A model generated the notes under the pieces. The model worked only from the letters and a program-made list of their open reading frames with translations, did not search any database and was not told the DNA's origin. The position numbers and the translations under genes were made by a program. Positions 13,802-21,666 of a DNA stretch of 21,758 nt are shown piece after piece. Source of the DNA: an uncultured Collinsella sp. (GTDB lineage Bacteria; Actinomycetota; Coriobacteriia; Coriobacteriales; Coriobacteriaceae); contig URKU01000027.1 in NCBI GenBank assembly GCA_900548515.1, positions 1 to 21,758 on the forward strand. The letters run 5' to 3'. Within the stretch, counting starts at the first letter, position 1, and every line of letters starts with the position of its first letter.

Positions 13802-14713
13802 CTACGAACGCGCCGCGACCAGCAGCTCTGCCGTCGCCGCCCAACCGTCGACAATTTTGCCTCGCGTAACGAAAGCATTCTCGCAAGCAGCCAGGAACTC
13901 GGGCGCGCCGGCGCTCGTCAGGCCATTCTCGACCAAGCAGAACGTGCCCACGTGATCGGCCATGTAGAAGTCGGACTCGGAGTCGCCGAGCGCGAGTGTC
14001 TCCTCGCGCTCGATCCCCAGGTGCTCGCAGAAGCGCGCAATGGCGACGCCTTTGTTGAGGCCCGCGGGGTTGATATTGAATGCGCGACCGTCCTCGACGC
14101 GATCGAGCTCGAGCGTCGTCGGCTTGGACAGATGCGTCAGATGGCCGTTGCAAGCCCAGATCAGACCGCAGCCGGCCTCGTCCAGGATGGCCTGAACCTC
14201 ATCGTCGGGCACATCGCCGCGCATGCCGACGGTGACCTCACGGTACTTGTAGCCGGTCGACATGTCGTTGTGATACTCGATCTTGTGCGGCCAGCGGGCG
14301 AGGATCTTCTCGCACACGCCGGTCTGCTCGATCACCTGGTGCGGCGTGAGGCCGCAAGAGGGGTCGTAGGGCATGTCGCCGGTCAGATACTCCCAATCGT
14401 TGGCTTTGAGGTCGTACATGACCAGGCCGCCCATCTCGCCGATGTAGGAGTTGAGGCCGAGCACGCGCGCGTCCTCGTGGATCATGGTACGGTTGCGACC
14501 CGAGGTGGGAACCACCTGAATACCAGCGCGAGCGAGCGCCACGACGGCCTCGACGAGTTTGGTCGAGGGGTTGCCGTCGTTGTCGCGTAGCACGCACGAG
14601 CCGGGTGCAAGCATCGTGGCATCCAGATCGGTAAAGACGTACTTGACCGTGGCCAAGCGCTCGCGCATCTCGCCCGAAAGCTCGGCAACGGTCGGCAGGG
14701 TATTGTGGGACAT
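13802..14713 (-). CDS. HAD-superfamily hydrolase (Cof type, class IIB)
   Basis: This 303-aa protein has HAD motif I DLDAT with Asp29 and Asp31, motif II as PTSGR, and motif IV as ALGDSESDFYMAD, with a C2B-type cap between about residues 85 and 200. These features fit Cof-like sugar- or nucleotide-phosphate phosphatases; the substrate cannot be told. The start at 14711-14713 is chosen for a GGAG site 5 nt upstream; an in-frame ATG 42 nt further upstream has none. It lies between murE and murI, so a role in cell-wall sugar-phosphate metabolism is possible but not shown. Confidence 0.85.
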   Translation of the reverse strand: MSHNTLPTVAELSGEMRERLATVKYVFTDLDATMLAPGSCVLRDNDGNPSTKLVEAVVALARAGIQVVPTSGRNRTMIHEDARVLGLNSYIGEMGGLVMYDLKANDWEYLTGDMPYDPSCGLTPHQVIEQTGVCEKILARWPHKIEYHNDMSTGYKYREVTVGMRGDVPDDEVQAILDEAGCGLIWACNGHLTHLSKPTTLELDRVEDGRAFNINPAGLNKGVAIARFCEHLGIEREETLALGDSESDFYMADHVGTFCLVENGLTSAGAPEFLAACENAFVTRGKIVDGWAATAELLVAARS

Positions 14714-14778
14714 GGTTACTCCGTTTACGTAGAAGGGTTTGGACTTGGACGGCATGTTTTGATTAAGGGAACACGCTT

Positions 14779-14811
14779 ATGGCGACAGCGCACTCAGGGC
14801 GCCGCCGCCAT
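14779..14811 (-). terminator. Stable hairpin after murE
   Basis: On the minus strand ATGGCG-G-CGGCGC pairs with GCGCTG-T-CGCCAT (one G-U and one mismatch). It starts 10 nt past the murE stop. No T tract follows, so it may be a weak or Rho-assisted terminator, or a 3'-end stabiliser. Confidence 0.4.
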
Positions 14812-14820
14812 CATGGTTCA

Positions 14821-16383
14821 TTAGTCAAACTGGGTAACATCGATCAGACGATTGGCCAACGAAAGGTCGCTCTCGATGGGCACGAACTCGTCACCCACGT
14901 GCATGAGCTCCTCGTCACCCTTTGCCAGCAGCAAGACAATGGTGGGAGCATCGGGGTTGACGTACTCCTCGCGCGCCGCCTTGAACGCCGCATGCACAGC
15001 GGCTTCGCGGTCGAGGATGATCTTGTTCGGCGTATCGTCGGGAACATGTTCGGCAAGCTCGCGACAGACCTTCATCGGGTCCTCGTGAGCCGGGTCCTCA
15101 TTGGCAAAGATCATCAGGTCGGAATACGGTGCGGCCTCGCGCGGAAGCTGCTCGCGGCGCTCCTGCGCCTTGCCGCCGGCAGCGCCAAACACTGCGATGA
15201 CCGGGCTGGCAGGAAACGCGCGCTTGACCGACGAGAAAAGCGAGCGGAACGAAAGCTGGTTGTGCGCGTAGTCGACGACACAAATCACGCGGCCGTCCTT
15301 CGACTCCACGACCTCCATACGTCCCGGCACACGCAGTTTGGAGAGGCCCTTCTTGATAGCCTCGATACCGATGCCGATCTCGTGCGCAGCGGCGATAGCG
15401 ACCAGCGCGTTTTCCACGTTAAAGTCGCCCGCGATGCCCAGCAGGACCTTCTCCCCCGCCTCGGACTCGTCGGCACACAGGCCATGCAGGTTAAACTCGA
15501 TGTTAAAGCCGACCATGCGGACATCGCTTGCCCACAGGCTTGCCTCGGGATGCTCGACGCCAACGGTCACCAAGTGCTCGGCCGTCGACGCTGCCTCCAA
15601 CACACGGTCAACCTCTTCGGTGCCCAGATTCACCACGGCGGTCTTTGCCTGGTCAAAGATCCTGAGTTTGCTCTCAAAATAATCCTCAAACGTGGGGTGT
15701 TCGATCGGCGAGATGTGGTCACGCCCGATGTTGAGGAAGCACGCCACGTCAAACGGCAGATTCTCGACGCGTTGGTACTTGAGCGCCTGGCTCGAGACCT
15801 CCATGACCATGGACTGGCGACCGGACTCACGGCAGTTGGCGATATGGCGCCAGACCTCGGGGGCCTCTGGCGTGGTATTGGTGCTCTCGTAGCACTCGAT
15901 ACCATCGTCGGTACTCACCGAGCCGATCATGCCGCAGGACTCGCCCGCCGCTTTGATAATCGACTGGAGCATAAAAGCGGCCGTGGTCTTTCCCTTGGTG
16001 CCGGTGATGCCCACGATCTTGACGTCGTGGTCGGGACGGTCGTAGACCTCCGGCGGCAACAGGGCCATGGCCGTGCGAACGCTATCAACAACCAGCATCG
16101 CAGCACCGCTCTCCTGCGCCAGCGGCTCCAGAGACTCGACCAGCGACTCTTCGCACACAAATGCGACGGCGCCCGCATCGAGCGCCATGCTCAAAAACGC
16201 GGGCTTAAAGGCAGCGCCTTTGCAAAAGAACACGTCACCTGCCGAGACCGCGCGCGAATCAAACGAACAGCCGGTCACGGCACGCTCGTCAATCTGCTCT
16301 GATGCGCGCAGCTCGCCGCACACATCGAGAAGCTTGGCAAGCGTATCGACCGTGGTCACGGTCGCGGAATCCGAATGGTGCAT
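14821..16383 (-). CDS. murE: UDP-N-acetylmuramoyl-tripeptide synthetase MurE
   Basis: This 520-aa Mur ligase adds the third residue to the peptidoglycan stem peptide. The N-terminal domain binds UDP-MurNAc. The ATP loop GITGTKGKTT is at 125-134. Further markers are NTTPEA near 169, EVSSQALKYQRV near 195, and the carbamylated lysine in YFESK (Lys239). The C-terminal domain carries DYAHN at 371-375. Where diaminopimelate-type enzymes have DNPR, this protein has EDPAHEDP (429-436), close to the DNPANDDP of the lysine-type Staphylococcus enzyme, so L-Lys or L-Orn is the likely substrate. It has its own promoter after the asnB terminator. It stands apart from any mur/fts cluster in this window. 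Confidence 0.9.
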   Translation of the reverse strand: MHHSDSATVTTVDTLAKLLDVCGELRASEQIDERAVTGCSFDSRAVSAGDVFFCKGAAFKPAFLSMALDAGAVAFVCEESLVESLEPLAQESGAAMLVVDSVRTAMALLPPEVYDRPDHDVKIVGITGTKGKTTAAFMLQSIIKAAGESCGMIGSVSTDDGIECYESTNTTPEAPEVWRHIANCRESGRQSMVMEVSSQALKYQRVENLPFDVACFLNIGRDHISPIEHPTFEDYFESKLRIFDQAKTAVVNLGTEEVDRVLEAASTAEHLVTVGVEHPEASLWASDVRMVGFNIEFNLHGLCADESEAGEKVLLGIAGDFNVENALVAIAAAHEIGIGIEAIKKGLSKLRVPGRMEVVESKDGRVICVVDYAHNQLSFRSLFSSVKRAFPASPVIAVFGAAGGKAQERREQLPREAAPYSDLMIFANEDPAHEDPMKVCRELAEHVPDDTPNKIILDREAAVHAAFKAAREEYVNPDAPTIVLLLAKGDEELMHVGDEFVPIESDLSLANRLIDVTQFD

Positions 16384-16418
16384 CTTTCACCTTTCTCAGC
16401 CATTTGGCAGGGACGGTT

Positions 16419-16447
16419 TTTATAGTAACTGAAACGCACCCACGCAA
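16419..16447 (-). promoter_or_regulatory. Probable murE promoter
   Basis: On the minus strand TTGCGT (16442-16447), a 17-nt spacer and TATAAA (16419-16424) form a plausible sigma-70-type promoter. It starts inside the T tract of the asnB terminator and lies 36 nt before the murE ATG. Confidence 0.55.
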
Positions 16448-16471
16448 AAACGGCTCCCGGAGGAGCCGTTA
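16446..16471 (-). terminator. Terminator of asnB
   Basis: On the minus strand AACGGCTCC and GGAGCCGTT form a 9-bp perfect stem with a 4-nt loop, followed by TTTG. It lies about 25 nt beyond the asnB stop. Confidence 0.85.
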
Positions 16472-16495
16472 CGCGCAGGCGTTCGTAAGCCGAGG

Positions 16496-18376
16496 CTAGG
16501 CAGCCTGAACAGCGGGCTGGTCCTCGTCGATAAAGAAGCGCTTGTACCACACCAAGAACACGAGCGGCGTATAGATCTTGCGCTGGAAATCGCCCTTGCC
16601 CGCAAAGTGCAGATCGAGCAGGTGCATGAGCTCGTCGGTATCGAAGAACTCGCTTGCCCACGGCGCGGTGAAGTACTCCTTGACATAGTCGTACCACTTT
16701 TGCTCGCGCAGCCAGTAGACAATCGGCACCGGGAAGCCCACCTTGGGACGGGTGGCCCACTCATCGGGCAGCGACTTGTTGGCAGCGTGGCGGAGTACCT
16801 GTTTGTTGCCGTTCTCGTTGATGCGGTAGCGGTCGGGAATGTGCTCGGCGAACTCCATGACTTTGCGGTCCAGGAAGGGCACGCGCAGCTCCAGCGAGTG
16901 CGCCATGCACATCTTGTCGGCCTTGAGCAGAATGTCGCCCGGAAGCCACATGTTCATGTCCAGGTACTGCTTCTTGACCAGCTCGGGCTGACCCTTCACG
17001 CGCGCATAGATGGGAGCGGCAAGCTCGAAGGCGCCATCGCCGGTGTTGTACTCGGGCTTGAGCACGCCGTCGACCTCGCGCTCCGGCCATACCAGAGCCT
17101 GTCCCAGGAACGACTTCTCAGGGATCTCGGCACCCTTGACCAGGAAGTTATGGCCCTTGAAGTACGGCATATGCAGCGCCAGGTTACCGAGCGCGCGACG
17201 GATGGGCAGCGGCACCATCTTTTTGTACTTGCGGACTGGGACCGTGTCCTCGTAGTAGGCGTAGCCGCCAAAGAGCTCGTCGGCGCCTTCGCCCGAAAGC
17301 ACGACGGTGACGTCCTTGCGGGCCATCTCGGCCAAGAACCACAGCGGCACGGAAGACAGGTTGGACTGCGGCTCGTCCATGTGATACTGGATGTCCTCGA
17401 GCGCACCGAAGAACTCGTCGGCGGTAATCATCTTGCGAACGTTCTCGACGCCGAGCTTATCGGAAAGCTCCTTGGCATAGTTGGTCTCGTTAAAGTTCTT
17501 GTAGTCAAAGCCCACCGAGAAGGTCTTGTCGGGCATGAGGCAAGCGGCAATATAGCTGGAGTCGACGCCACCGGAGAGGAACGACGCGACCTTGACGTCG
17601 GCGATGCGATGGGCCTCGACGCTCTCGTGCACGACCTCGTCCAGCTCATCGACATACTCTTCGAACGGCTTCTCGACGGCAGAGTAATCGCAATCCCAGT
17701 AGCGCTCGATGTTCATCTTGCCGGTCGGGATATCGACGGTAAAGTAGTGCGCCGGCGGCAGCTTGTAGACACCCTCGAAGAAGGTCTCCTCGGTTGCCGA
17801 ATACTGCAGCGTCATGTACGGACGCAGGGCCTTTTTGTTGACCGCCTTGTGGAAGTGCGGGTAGTCCAGGAAGCTCTTGATCTCGGAACCAAAGAGCACG
17901 CCCGGAGCGCCGTCGCCCGCATCGGCCATGGGATAGTAGTAGAGCGGCTTGATGCCAAAGATGTCGCGGGCGCCAAAAAGCTTGTTCTTCTTTTTGTCCC
18001 ATATGACGAAGGCGTACATACCGCGCAGGCGATCGAGAACGGCCCCGCCCCACTCCTCGTAACCGTGCAGGAGGCTCTCGGTGTCGGCGCCGCAGTGGAA
18101 CTTATAGCCCTTGGCCTCGAGTTCGGAGCGAAGCTCCTGGAAGTTGTAGATCTCGCCGTTGAAGACGATGACGACGCTGCCGTCCTCATTTGCCATGGGC
18201 TGGGCGCCGGCCTCAGTCAGGTCGAGGATCGACAGGCGGCGGAAGCCGAGGGCGACGCGGCCATCGATAAACTGGCCGCCCATGTCGGGACCACGATGGA
18301 CGATGCGGTCCATCATCTTGGTGAGCACCTCGGATTGGTTATCCGTCCCACCGACAAAACCGACAAAACCGCACAT
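16496..18376 (-). CDS. asnB: Asparagine synthase, glutamine-hydrolysing
   Basis: This 626-aa protein begins MCGFVGFVGG, so Cys2 becomes the N-terminal nucleophile of the glutaminase domain (about 2-210), with FNGEIYNF and ADTESLLHGYEEWG as further markers. The synthetase domain has the PP-loop SGGVDSS (in VASFLSGGVDSSYIA) and LSGEGADELFGGYAYYEDT. It makes asparagine from aspartate, glutamine and ATP. Start is ATG with GAGGGG upstream. Relatives of this family amidate cell-wall residues instead (LtsA on diaminopimelate, AsnH on D-Asp). The neighbouring murE makes that alternative worth noting, but sequence alone favours ordinary AsnB. Confidence 0.92.
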   Translation of the reverse strand: MCGFVGFVGGTDNQSEVLTKMMDRIVHRGPDMGGQFIDGRVALGFRRLSILDLTEAGAQPMANEDGSVVIVFNGEIYNFQELRSELEAKGYKFHCGADTESLLHGYEEWGGAVLDRLRGMYAFVIWDKKKNKLFGARDIFGIKPLYYYPMADAGDGAPGVLFGSEIKSFLDYPHFHKAVNKKALRPYMTLQYSATEETFFEGVYKLPPAHYFTVDIPTGKMNIERYWDCDYSAVEKPFEEYVDELDEVVHESVEAHRIADVKVASFLSGGVDSSYIAACLMPDKTFSVGFDYKNFNETNYAKELSDKLGVENVRKMITADEFFGALEDIQYHMDEPQSNLSSVPLWFLAEMARKDVTVVLSGEGADELFGGYAYYEDTVPVRKYKKMVPLPIRRALGNLALHMPYFKGHNFLVKGAEIPEKSFLGQALVWPEREVDGVLKPEYNTGDGAFELAAPIYARVKGQPELVKKQYLDMNMWLPGDILLKADKMCMAHSLELRVPFLDRKVMEFAEHIPDRYRINENGNKQVLRHAANKSLPDEWATRPKVGFPVPIVYWLREQKWYDYVKEYFTAPWASEFFDTDELMHLLDLHFAGKGDFQRKIYTPLVFLVWYKRFFIDEDQPAVQAA

Positions 18377-18525
18377 ATACTATCCCCTCTGCTGTTGCTG
18401 GGTATCAAATCGAATCAATAGCTTTTGAGTATACCCGAGGGCGCAAAGAGGGGCGGAATGTTCAGGCAATCTCAACTGAATCAGCTCCGCTGCGACACGT
18501 GCCGGTTACCTTTAATGGATATGAG

Positions 18526-18553
18526 GTGAACAACCCAATTGTTTTGCTATACT
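18526..18553 (+). promoter_or_regulatory. tRNA-Val promoter
   Basis: TATACT (18548-18553) preceded by TGC forms an extended -10 box, 10 nt before the tRNA 5' end. A weak -35, GTGAAC, lies 16 nt upstream at 18526-18531. Confidence 0.55.
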
Positions 18554-18563
18554 CTCTCCGCAC

Positions 18564-18639
18564 GGGCGATTGGCGCAACGGTTAGCGCAGGTGCTTTACA
18601 CGCACAAGGCTGGGGGTTCGAATCCCTCATCGCCCACCA
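18564..18639 (+). tRNA. tRNA-Val (anticodon TAC)
   Basis: The 76-nt cloverleaf ends in an encoded CCA. The acceptor GGGCGAT pairs with ATCGCCC, discriminator A. The D arm is GCGC/GCGC. The anticodon loop TTTACAC gives anticodon TAC; the first base pair of that stem (G-A) is mismatched. The T arm is GGGGG-TTCGAAT-CCCTC. It is the only plus-strand gene in the window. Confidence 0.95.
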
Positions 18640-18643
18640 CTGA
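18622..18643 (+). repeat. Direct repeat copy 1 (tRNA-Val 3' end)
   Basis: The last 18 nt of tRNA-Val plus 4 nt downstream (ATCCCTCATCGCCC, then ACCACTGA) recur exactly at 18807-18828, 185 bp away. A direct repeat of a tRNA 3' end is the usual mark of integrase attachment. Confidence 0.8.
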
Positions 18644-18648
18644 TTTGG

Positions 18649-18680
18649 AAACGGTCCTCGAAAGGGGACCGTTTTTGTTT
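18649..18680 (+). terminator. Terminator of tRNA-Val
   Basis: AAACGGTCC (18649-18657) and GGACCGTTT (18666-18674) form a 9-bp stem followed by TTGTTT. It starts 10 nt after the tRNA. Confidence 0.9.
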
Positions 18681-18690
18681 GGGCCTATTT

Positions 18691-18707
18691 CATGGGATTC
18701 GAACCCG
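18691..18707 (+). repeat. TTCGAA palindromic site, copy 1
   Basis: CATGGGATTCGAACCCG differs by one base from the site at 18878-18894, 187 bp downstream. Both contain a T-loop-like TTCGAA core but no complete tRNA around it. Confidence 0.6.
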
Positions 18708-18806
18708 GAAGGGTGCGGAGCTGGGGAAACGCGAAGCGTTTTCCAGCGCAGCACGCGAGGACCGTAGGCCCGAAGCGAGAGCGGGCGGCGTCAACCGCAC
18801 GCGGAC

Positions 18807-18828
18807 ATCCCTCATCGCCCACCACTGA
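18807..18828 (+). repeat. Direct repeat copy 2 (tRNA-Val 3' end, displaced)
   Basis: This is an exact 22-bp copy of 18622-18643, including the CCA, without the rest of a tRNA in front of it. Like the real tRNA it is followed within 10 nt by a terminator. Confidence 0.8.
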
Positions 18829-18834
18829 ATTGTT

Positions 18835-18866
18835 AGGCCTCCAGCGATGGAGGCCTTTCTTTTTTT
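18835..18866 (+). terminator. Second terminator after displaced tRNA end
   Basis: AGGCCTCCA and TGGAGGCCT form a perfect 9-bp stem with a GCGA loop, followed by TTCTTTTTTT. It would end any transcript passing the first tRNA-Val terminator; no gene lies directly before it. Confidence 0.85.
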
Positions 18867-18877
18867 CAGGCCCAGCG

Positions 18878-18894
18878 CATGGGGTTCGAACCCG
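18878..18894 (+). repeat. TTCGAA palindromic site, copy 2
   Basis: CATGGGGTTCGAACCCG contains the perfect 12-bp palindrome GGGTTCGAACCC. It is the partner of the site at 18691-18707. Confidence 0.6.
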
Positions 18895-18918
18895 CCAGCA
18901 CGTCTGTCACAAAGGCCG

Positions 18919-19135
18919 TGGCCAGAAAATGGCAAAAATGAGTACTGCTACCTTGCTTACAACATATCAGAAGATAATATTTGCTTAAGTTACGCAACAT
19001 ATGTCCATTATAAGGACTAGCAATTGGATCAAAATCGTACATTCATCGCCATTTCGACTAGCTATCTGGCCTTATTAGTCCAAAATTGCTGTTACCAAAT
19101 CGGTAACAGTACTCATATTTGATGTTTTTTGACCA
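18919..19135. mobile_element. Possible MITE-like element with imperfect terminal inverted repeats
   Basis: The left end (18919-18952) and the reverse complement of the right end (19102-19135) agree at about 27 of 34 positions, with a perfect ATGAGTACTG core (18938-18947) and a YTACC end. The 217-bp interval is much richer in A/T than its surroundings and has no coding frame. Inside the right end lies a hairpin, CTGTTACC/GGTAACAG (19089-19109). No clear target duplication is seen, so the mobile nature is inferred. Confidence 0.45.
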
Positions 19136-19141
19136 GCAGGT

Positions 19142-19240
19142 CTCCCCGCCTTAGCAAATCTAAGGCAAAACGGGCTCCAGACCGCCGAATCGTGCCGCAT
19201 ATGGCACATCCGCAGTCCGGAACCCGGTCCAAATTGAGTT
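19142..19240 (-). terminator. Hairpins downstream of argD
   Basis: On the minus strand an imperfect hairpin at about 19178-19222 (with GTGCC and GGCAC as its inner arms) is followed by CCGTTTTGCC, then by a second stem, GCCTTAG/CTAAGGC (about 19149-19167). Neither has a long T tract. They probably mark the end of the arg transcript. Confidence 0.4.
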
Positions 19241-19251
19241 ATTGCGCCGCG

Positions 19252-20535
19252 TTAGCCCAAGACACCCGCCAGGATCTCGATTAGGCTGTCCACGTCGGCC
19301 TCTTCGCACACGAGCGGCGGCAGGAAACGCAGCGTATGAGCACCTGTAGCGTTAATCACGGCACCGGCGGCCAGCGCGCGGGCAACAATATCATGCGCGT
19401 CGCCCGCGGCATCATCCAAATCACAGCCGAGCATCAAGCCGCGGCCACGCACCTCGGTCACGTTCGGCAGCTTGGCGAGCTTTGCCTCCATATAGGCGCC
19501 TACCTTGGCAGCATGGTCGGCATAATCGCCGCGCACGAGCGCGGAGAGCGTCGCGGCGCACGCCGCGACAGCCAAGCAGCTACCGCCAAAGGTCGAGCCG
19601 TGGTCGCCCGGCTTAAACACGTCGGCAATCTCCTTCTTTGCTACGACGGCACCCATGGGCACGCCATCGGCAATGCCCTTGGCAAGGCTCATGATGTCGG
19701 GTTCCACGCCATAGGTTTGGAATGCAAACGGCTTGCCGGAGCGGAAGATGCCGCACTGGACCTCGTCGGCTATAAGCACGGCGCCCACTTCGTGTGCCAG
19801 GTCGCGCGCTGCCGCCATAAACTCCTCGGTCATGGGGTGCACGCCACTCTCACCCTGGATCGGCTCGAGCATCACGGCACATATTTCGCTCCCCAGCTGC
19901 TTAAAGATCGCACGCAGTTCATTGATATCGTTGGGCGTACAGGCCACAAAGCCACCCGGCAGCGGGCGGAAACTATCCTGCAGCCAATCCTGCATGGTGG
20001 CGGCAATGGTCTCGAGCGTACGGCCGTGGAAGCCGCCGCGCATGCACACGATAGTGTTGCCGCCGTTACCGGCACGCTTGGCGTACAGGCGCGCGAGCTT
20101 CATCGAGCCCTCGTTGGCCTCGGCGCCGGAGTTGGCAAAGAAGGTCTCCCAAACCTGCTCATCCGCAGCCGGGGCACCAAGAGCAGCTGCCGTGGTCTCA
20201 TCGCCGGCGGCAATGGCATCGGCAAGCACGCGTGCACCATCTAAGTCGTCGTTGGCAAGCTTGGACAGCAGCGCCGCGACCTGTCCACGCTGCTCGATGT
20301 AGAAGTAATTGGAGACATGCATGAGCTTTTTGGTCTGTGCCTCGAGCGCCGAGAGCACAGCCGGGTCGCCATGACCTAGGCTGCACACGCCGATGCCGGC
20401 AAGAAAGTCGAGGTACTCACGACCATCGTCACCGGTGAGCTTCATGCCGTGGCCTTCGACAAACTCTACCGGCGAGCGACCAAAGGTATGCATAACGTAA
20501 TGGGATTCGAGCGATTGTTGAGTTGCAAGTGACAT
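19252..20535 (-). CDS. argD: Acetylornithine aminotransferase ArgD
   Basis: This 427-aa PLP enzyme converts N-acetylglutamate semialdehyde to N-acetylornithine. Class III aminotransferase marks are NSGAEANEGSMKLAR at 135-149, GGFHGRT at 167-173, the cofactor-binding DEVQ at 257-260, and the Schiff-base lysine Lys286 in SLAKGIADGVPMGA. About 25 extra residues at 100-127 (ADAIAAGDETTAAALGAPAA), before the ETFFANSG segment, make it longer than the ~400-aa family norm. The ATG follows AAAGG. It is 69 bp downstream of argB, in the usual argJ-argB-argD order. Confidence 0.94.
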   Translation of the reverse strand: MSLATQQSLESHYVMHTFGRSPVEFVEGHGMKLTGDDGREYLDFLAGIGVCSLGHGDPAVLSALEAQTKKLMHVSNYFYIEQRGQVAALLSKLANDDLDGARVLADAIAAGDETTAAALGAPAADEQVWETFFANSGAEANEGSMKLARLYAKRAGNGGNTIVCMRGGFHGRTLETIAATMQDWLQDSFRPLPGGFVACTPNDINELRAIFKQLGSEICAVMLEPIQGESGVHPMTEEFMAAARDLAHEVGAVLIADEVQCGIFRSGKPFAFQTYGVEPDIMSLAKGIADGVPMGAVVAKKEIADVFKPGDHGSTFGGSCLAVAACAATLSALVRGDYADHAAKVGAYMEAKLAKLPNVTEVRGRGLMLGCDLDDAAGDAHDIVARALAAGAVINATGAHTLRFLPPLVCEEADVDSLIEILAGVLG

Positions 20536-20604
20536 GGGATGCCTTTCGTTGGGCGCCGTACGGCGCAGGGCTATGGGTGCAGGGACGCGACGACCGCGGG
20601 TCAG

Positions 20605-21585
20605 CTAGACCGTCTGGAGCTTCTCGACCTCGTCGAGGTTCTCGGTCAGGCGCGCCGCAAACGTCGAAAGCGGATGCGGATGCGTATCGAACTCGTAGGC
20701 CGTCTCGGTGGAGTGGATCACGGTACCGACGCCAGCATCGGTCAGCAGCTCCAGCAGCAGCGAGTGCGGCGTCGTGCCGTTGATGATGTGGGCGCGAAAT
20801 ACGCCACCAGCAAGCGCGTCGACGGCGGCGCGCAGCTTAGGGATCATGCCCTTGTCGACCTCGCCGCCGTAGAGCATCTCATTGACCTCGTCGAGCGTCA
20901 GGTTGGAGATCAGCGAATCCTTGTCGCTAAAGTCCTTGTACAGACCGTCGACATCGGTCAAAAAAATCGCCTTGTGCGCATGAAGCGCCGCCGCAACAGC
21001 ACCGGCGGCGGTATCCGCGTTGATGTTGAAGAAGCCACCGCCCTCCCCCGCCGCGACCGTGGCGATAACGGGAATGTACTCGCTGTCGAGCAAACGCTCG
21101 ATATAGTCGGTGTTGACGTGCGTGACCTTGCCTACGCGGCCGAGCTCTGGGTCGAGTGGCTCGGCGATAAGGGTACCGGCGTCGCTGCCGGACACGCCCA
21201 CGGCCAGGTTGCCGTGGTGGTTGAGCGCCGCGACCAGCTCCTGATTGACCTTGCCGCCCAGTACCTCGCGCACGATGTCCATGGTGGCAGGCGTAGTCAC
21301 GCGCTGGCCGTTCTTAAACTCGACGGGGATGTCGTAGTGGCTGAGCGCCTCGTTGATGGCCTTGCCGCCACCGTGCACGATAACAGGGCGCATGCCAATA
21401 ATCTTGAGCAGGACGATGTCGCTCATCACGTCACGACGCAGTTGCTCGTCGACCATGGCGGCACCGCCGTATTTGATAACGACCGTCTTACCGGTCAGGT
21501 TCTTAATCCACGGCAGCGCCTCGAACAGCAGCCGCGCGGTAACTTCGTTGGATTCGCTCGAGCGACAATCGCGTGCGAACTTCAT
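20605..21585 (-). CDS. argB: Acetylglutamate kinase ArgB
   Basis: This 326-aa amino-acid kinase phosphorylates N-acetylglutamate. The glycine loops VVIKYGGAAM (35-44) and VIVHGGGKAINEA (68-80), and FLTDVDGLYKD, are typical. About 34 residues precede the first strand, forming the N-terminal helix found in hexameric, arginine-inhibited enzymes. The C-terminal PHSLLLELLTDAGVGTVI matches the arginine-site region of those enzymes. A ~30-residue tail follows. The start at 21583-21585 is chosen for GAGG 6 nt upstream; an ATG 72 nt further upstream lies in non-conserved sequence. Lies between argJ and argD. Confidence 0.95.
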   Translation of the reverse strand: MKFARDCRSSESNEVTARLLFEALPWIKNLTGKTVVIKYGGAAMVDEQLRRDVMSDIVLLKIIGMRPVIVHGGGKAINEALSHYDIPVEFKNGQRVTTPATMDIVREVLGGKVNQELVAALNHHGNLAVGVSGSDAGTLIAEPLDPELGRVGKVTHVNTDYIERLLDSEYIPVIATVAAGEGGGFFNINADTAAGAVAAALHAHKAIFLTDVDGLYKDFSDKDSLISNLTLDEVNEMLYGGEVDKGMIPKLRAAVDALAGGVFRAHIINGTTPHSLLLELLTDAGVGTVIHSTETAYEFDTHPHPLSTFAARLTENLDEVEKLQTV

Positions 21586-21666
21586 AGTCTGCCTCGTCTT
21601 TCGTGTAGCTATCGCGCCGCACCTCGTTGCCCGCGATTGCAGCGGGGCGCGCGGCACATCGGGAGT

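Larger units (their letters stand above)
18640..19251. other. 611-bp stretch without protein genes
   Basis: No frame here has a ribosome-binding site or resembles a known protein. From left to right the stretch holds the tRNA-Val terminator, a GC-rich structured segment (about 18690-18806), the second copy of the tRNA-Val 3' end, a second strong terminator, a TTCGAA palindrome, an AT-rich element with terminal inverted repeats (18919-19135), and hairpins downstream of argD. Confidence 0.7.

Noticed and set aside
16405..16420. GGCAGGGACGGTTTTTAT upstream of murE resembling the GGAC hairpin loops
   Set aside because: No flanking stem is present and the stretch overlaps the murE promoter; similarity is probably chance.
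18377..18563. T-box or other riboswitch before asnB
   Set aside because: The 187-nt region has no T-box sequence or obvious specifier stem; only a possible TATACT -10 box near 18430 is seen.
18690..18935. Open frames (minus 81 codons; plus 65 and 98 codons) around tRNA-Val
   Set aside because: They run through the tRNA, terminators and repeats, and lack ribosome-binding sites and protein-like composition.
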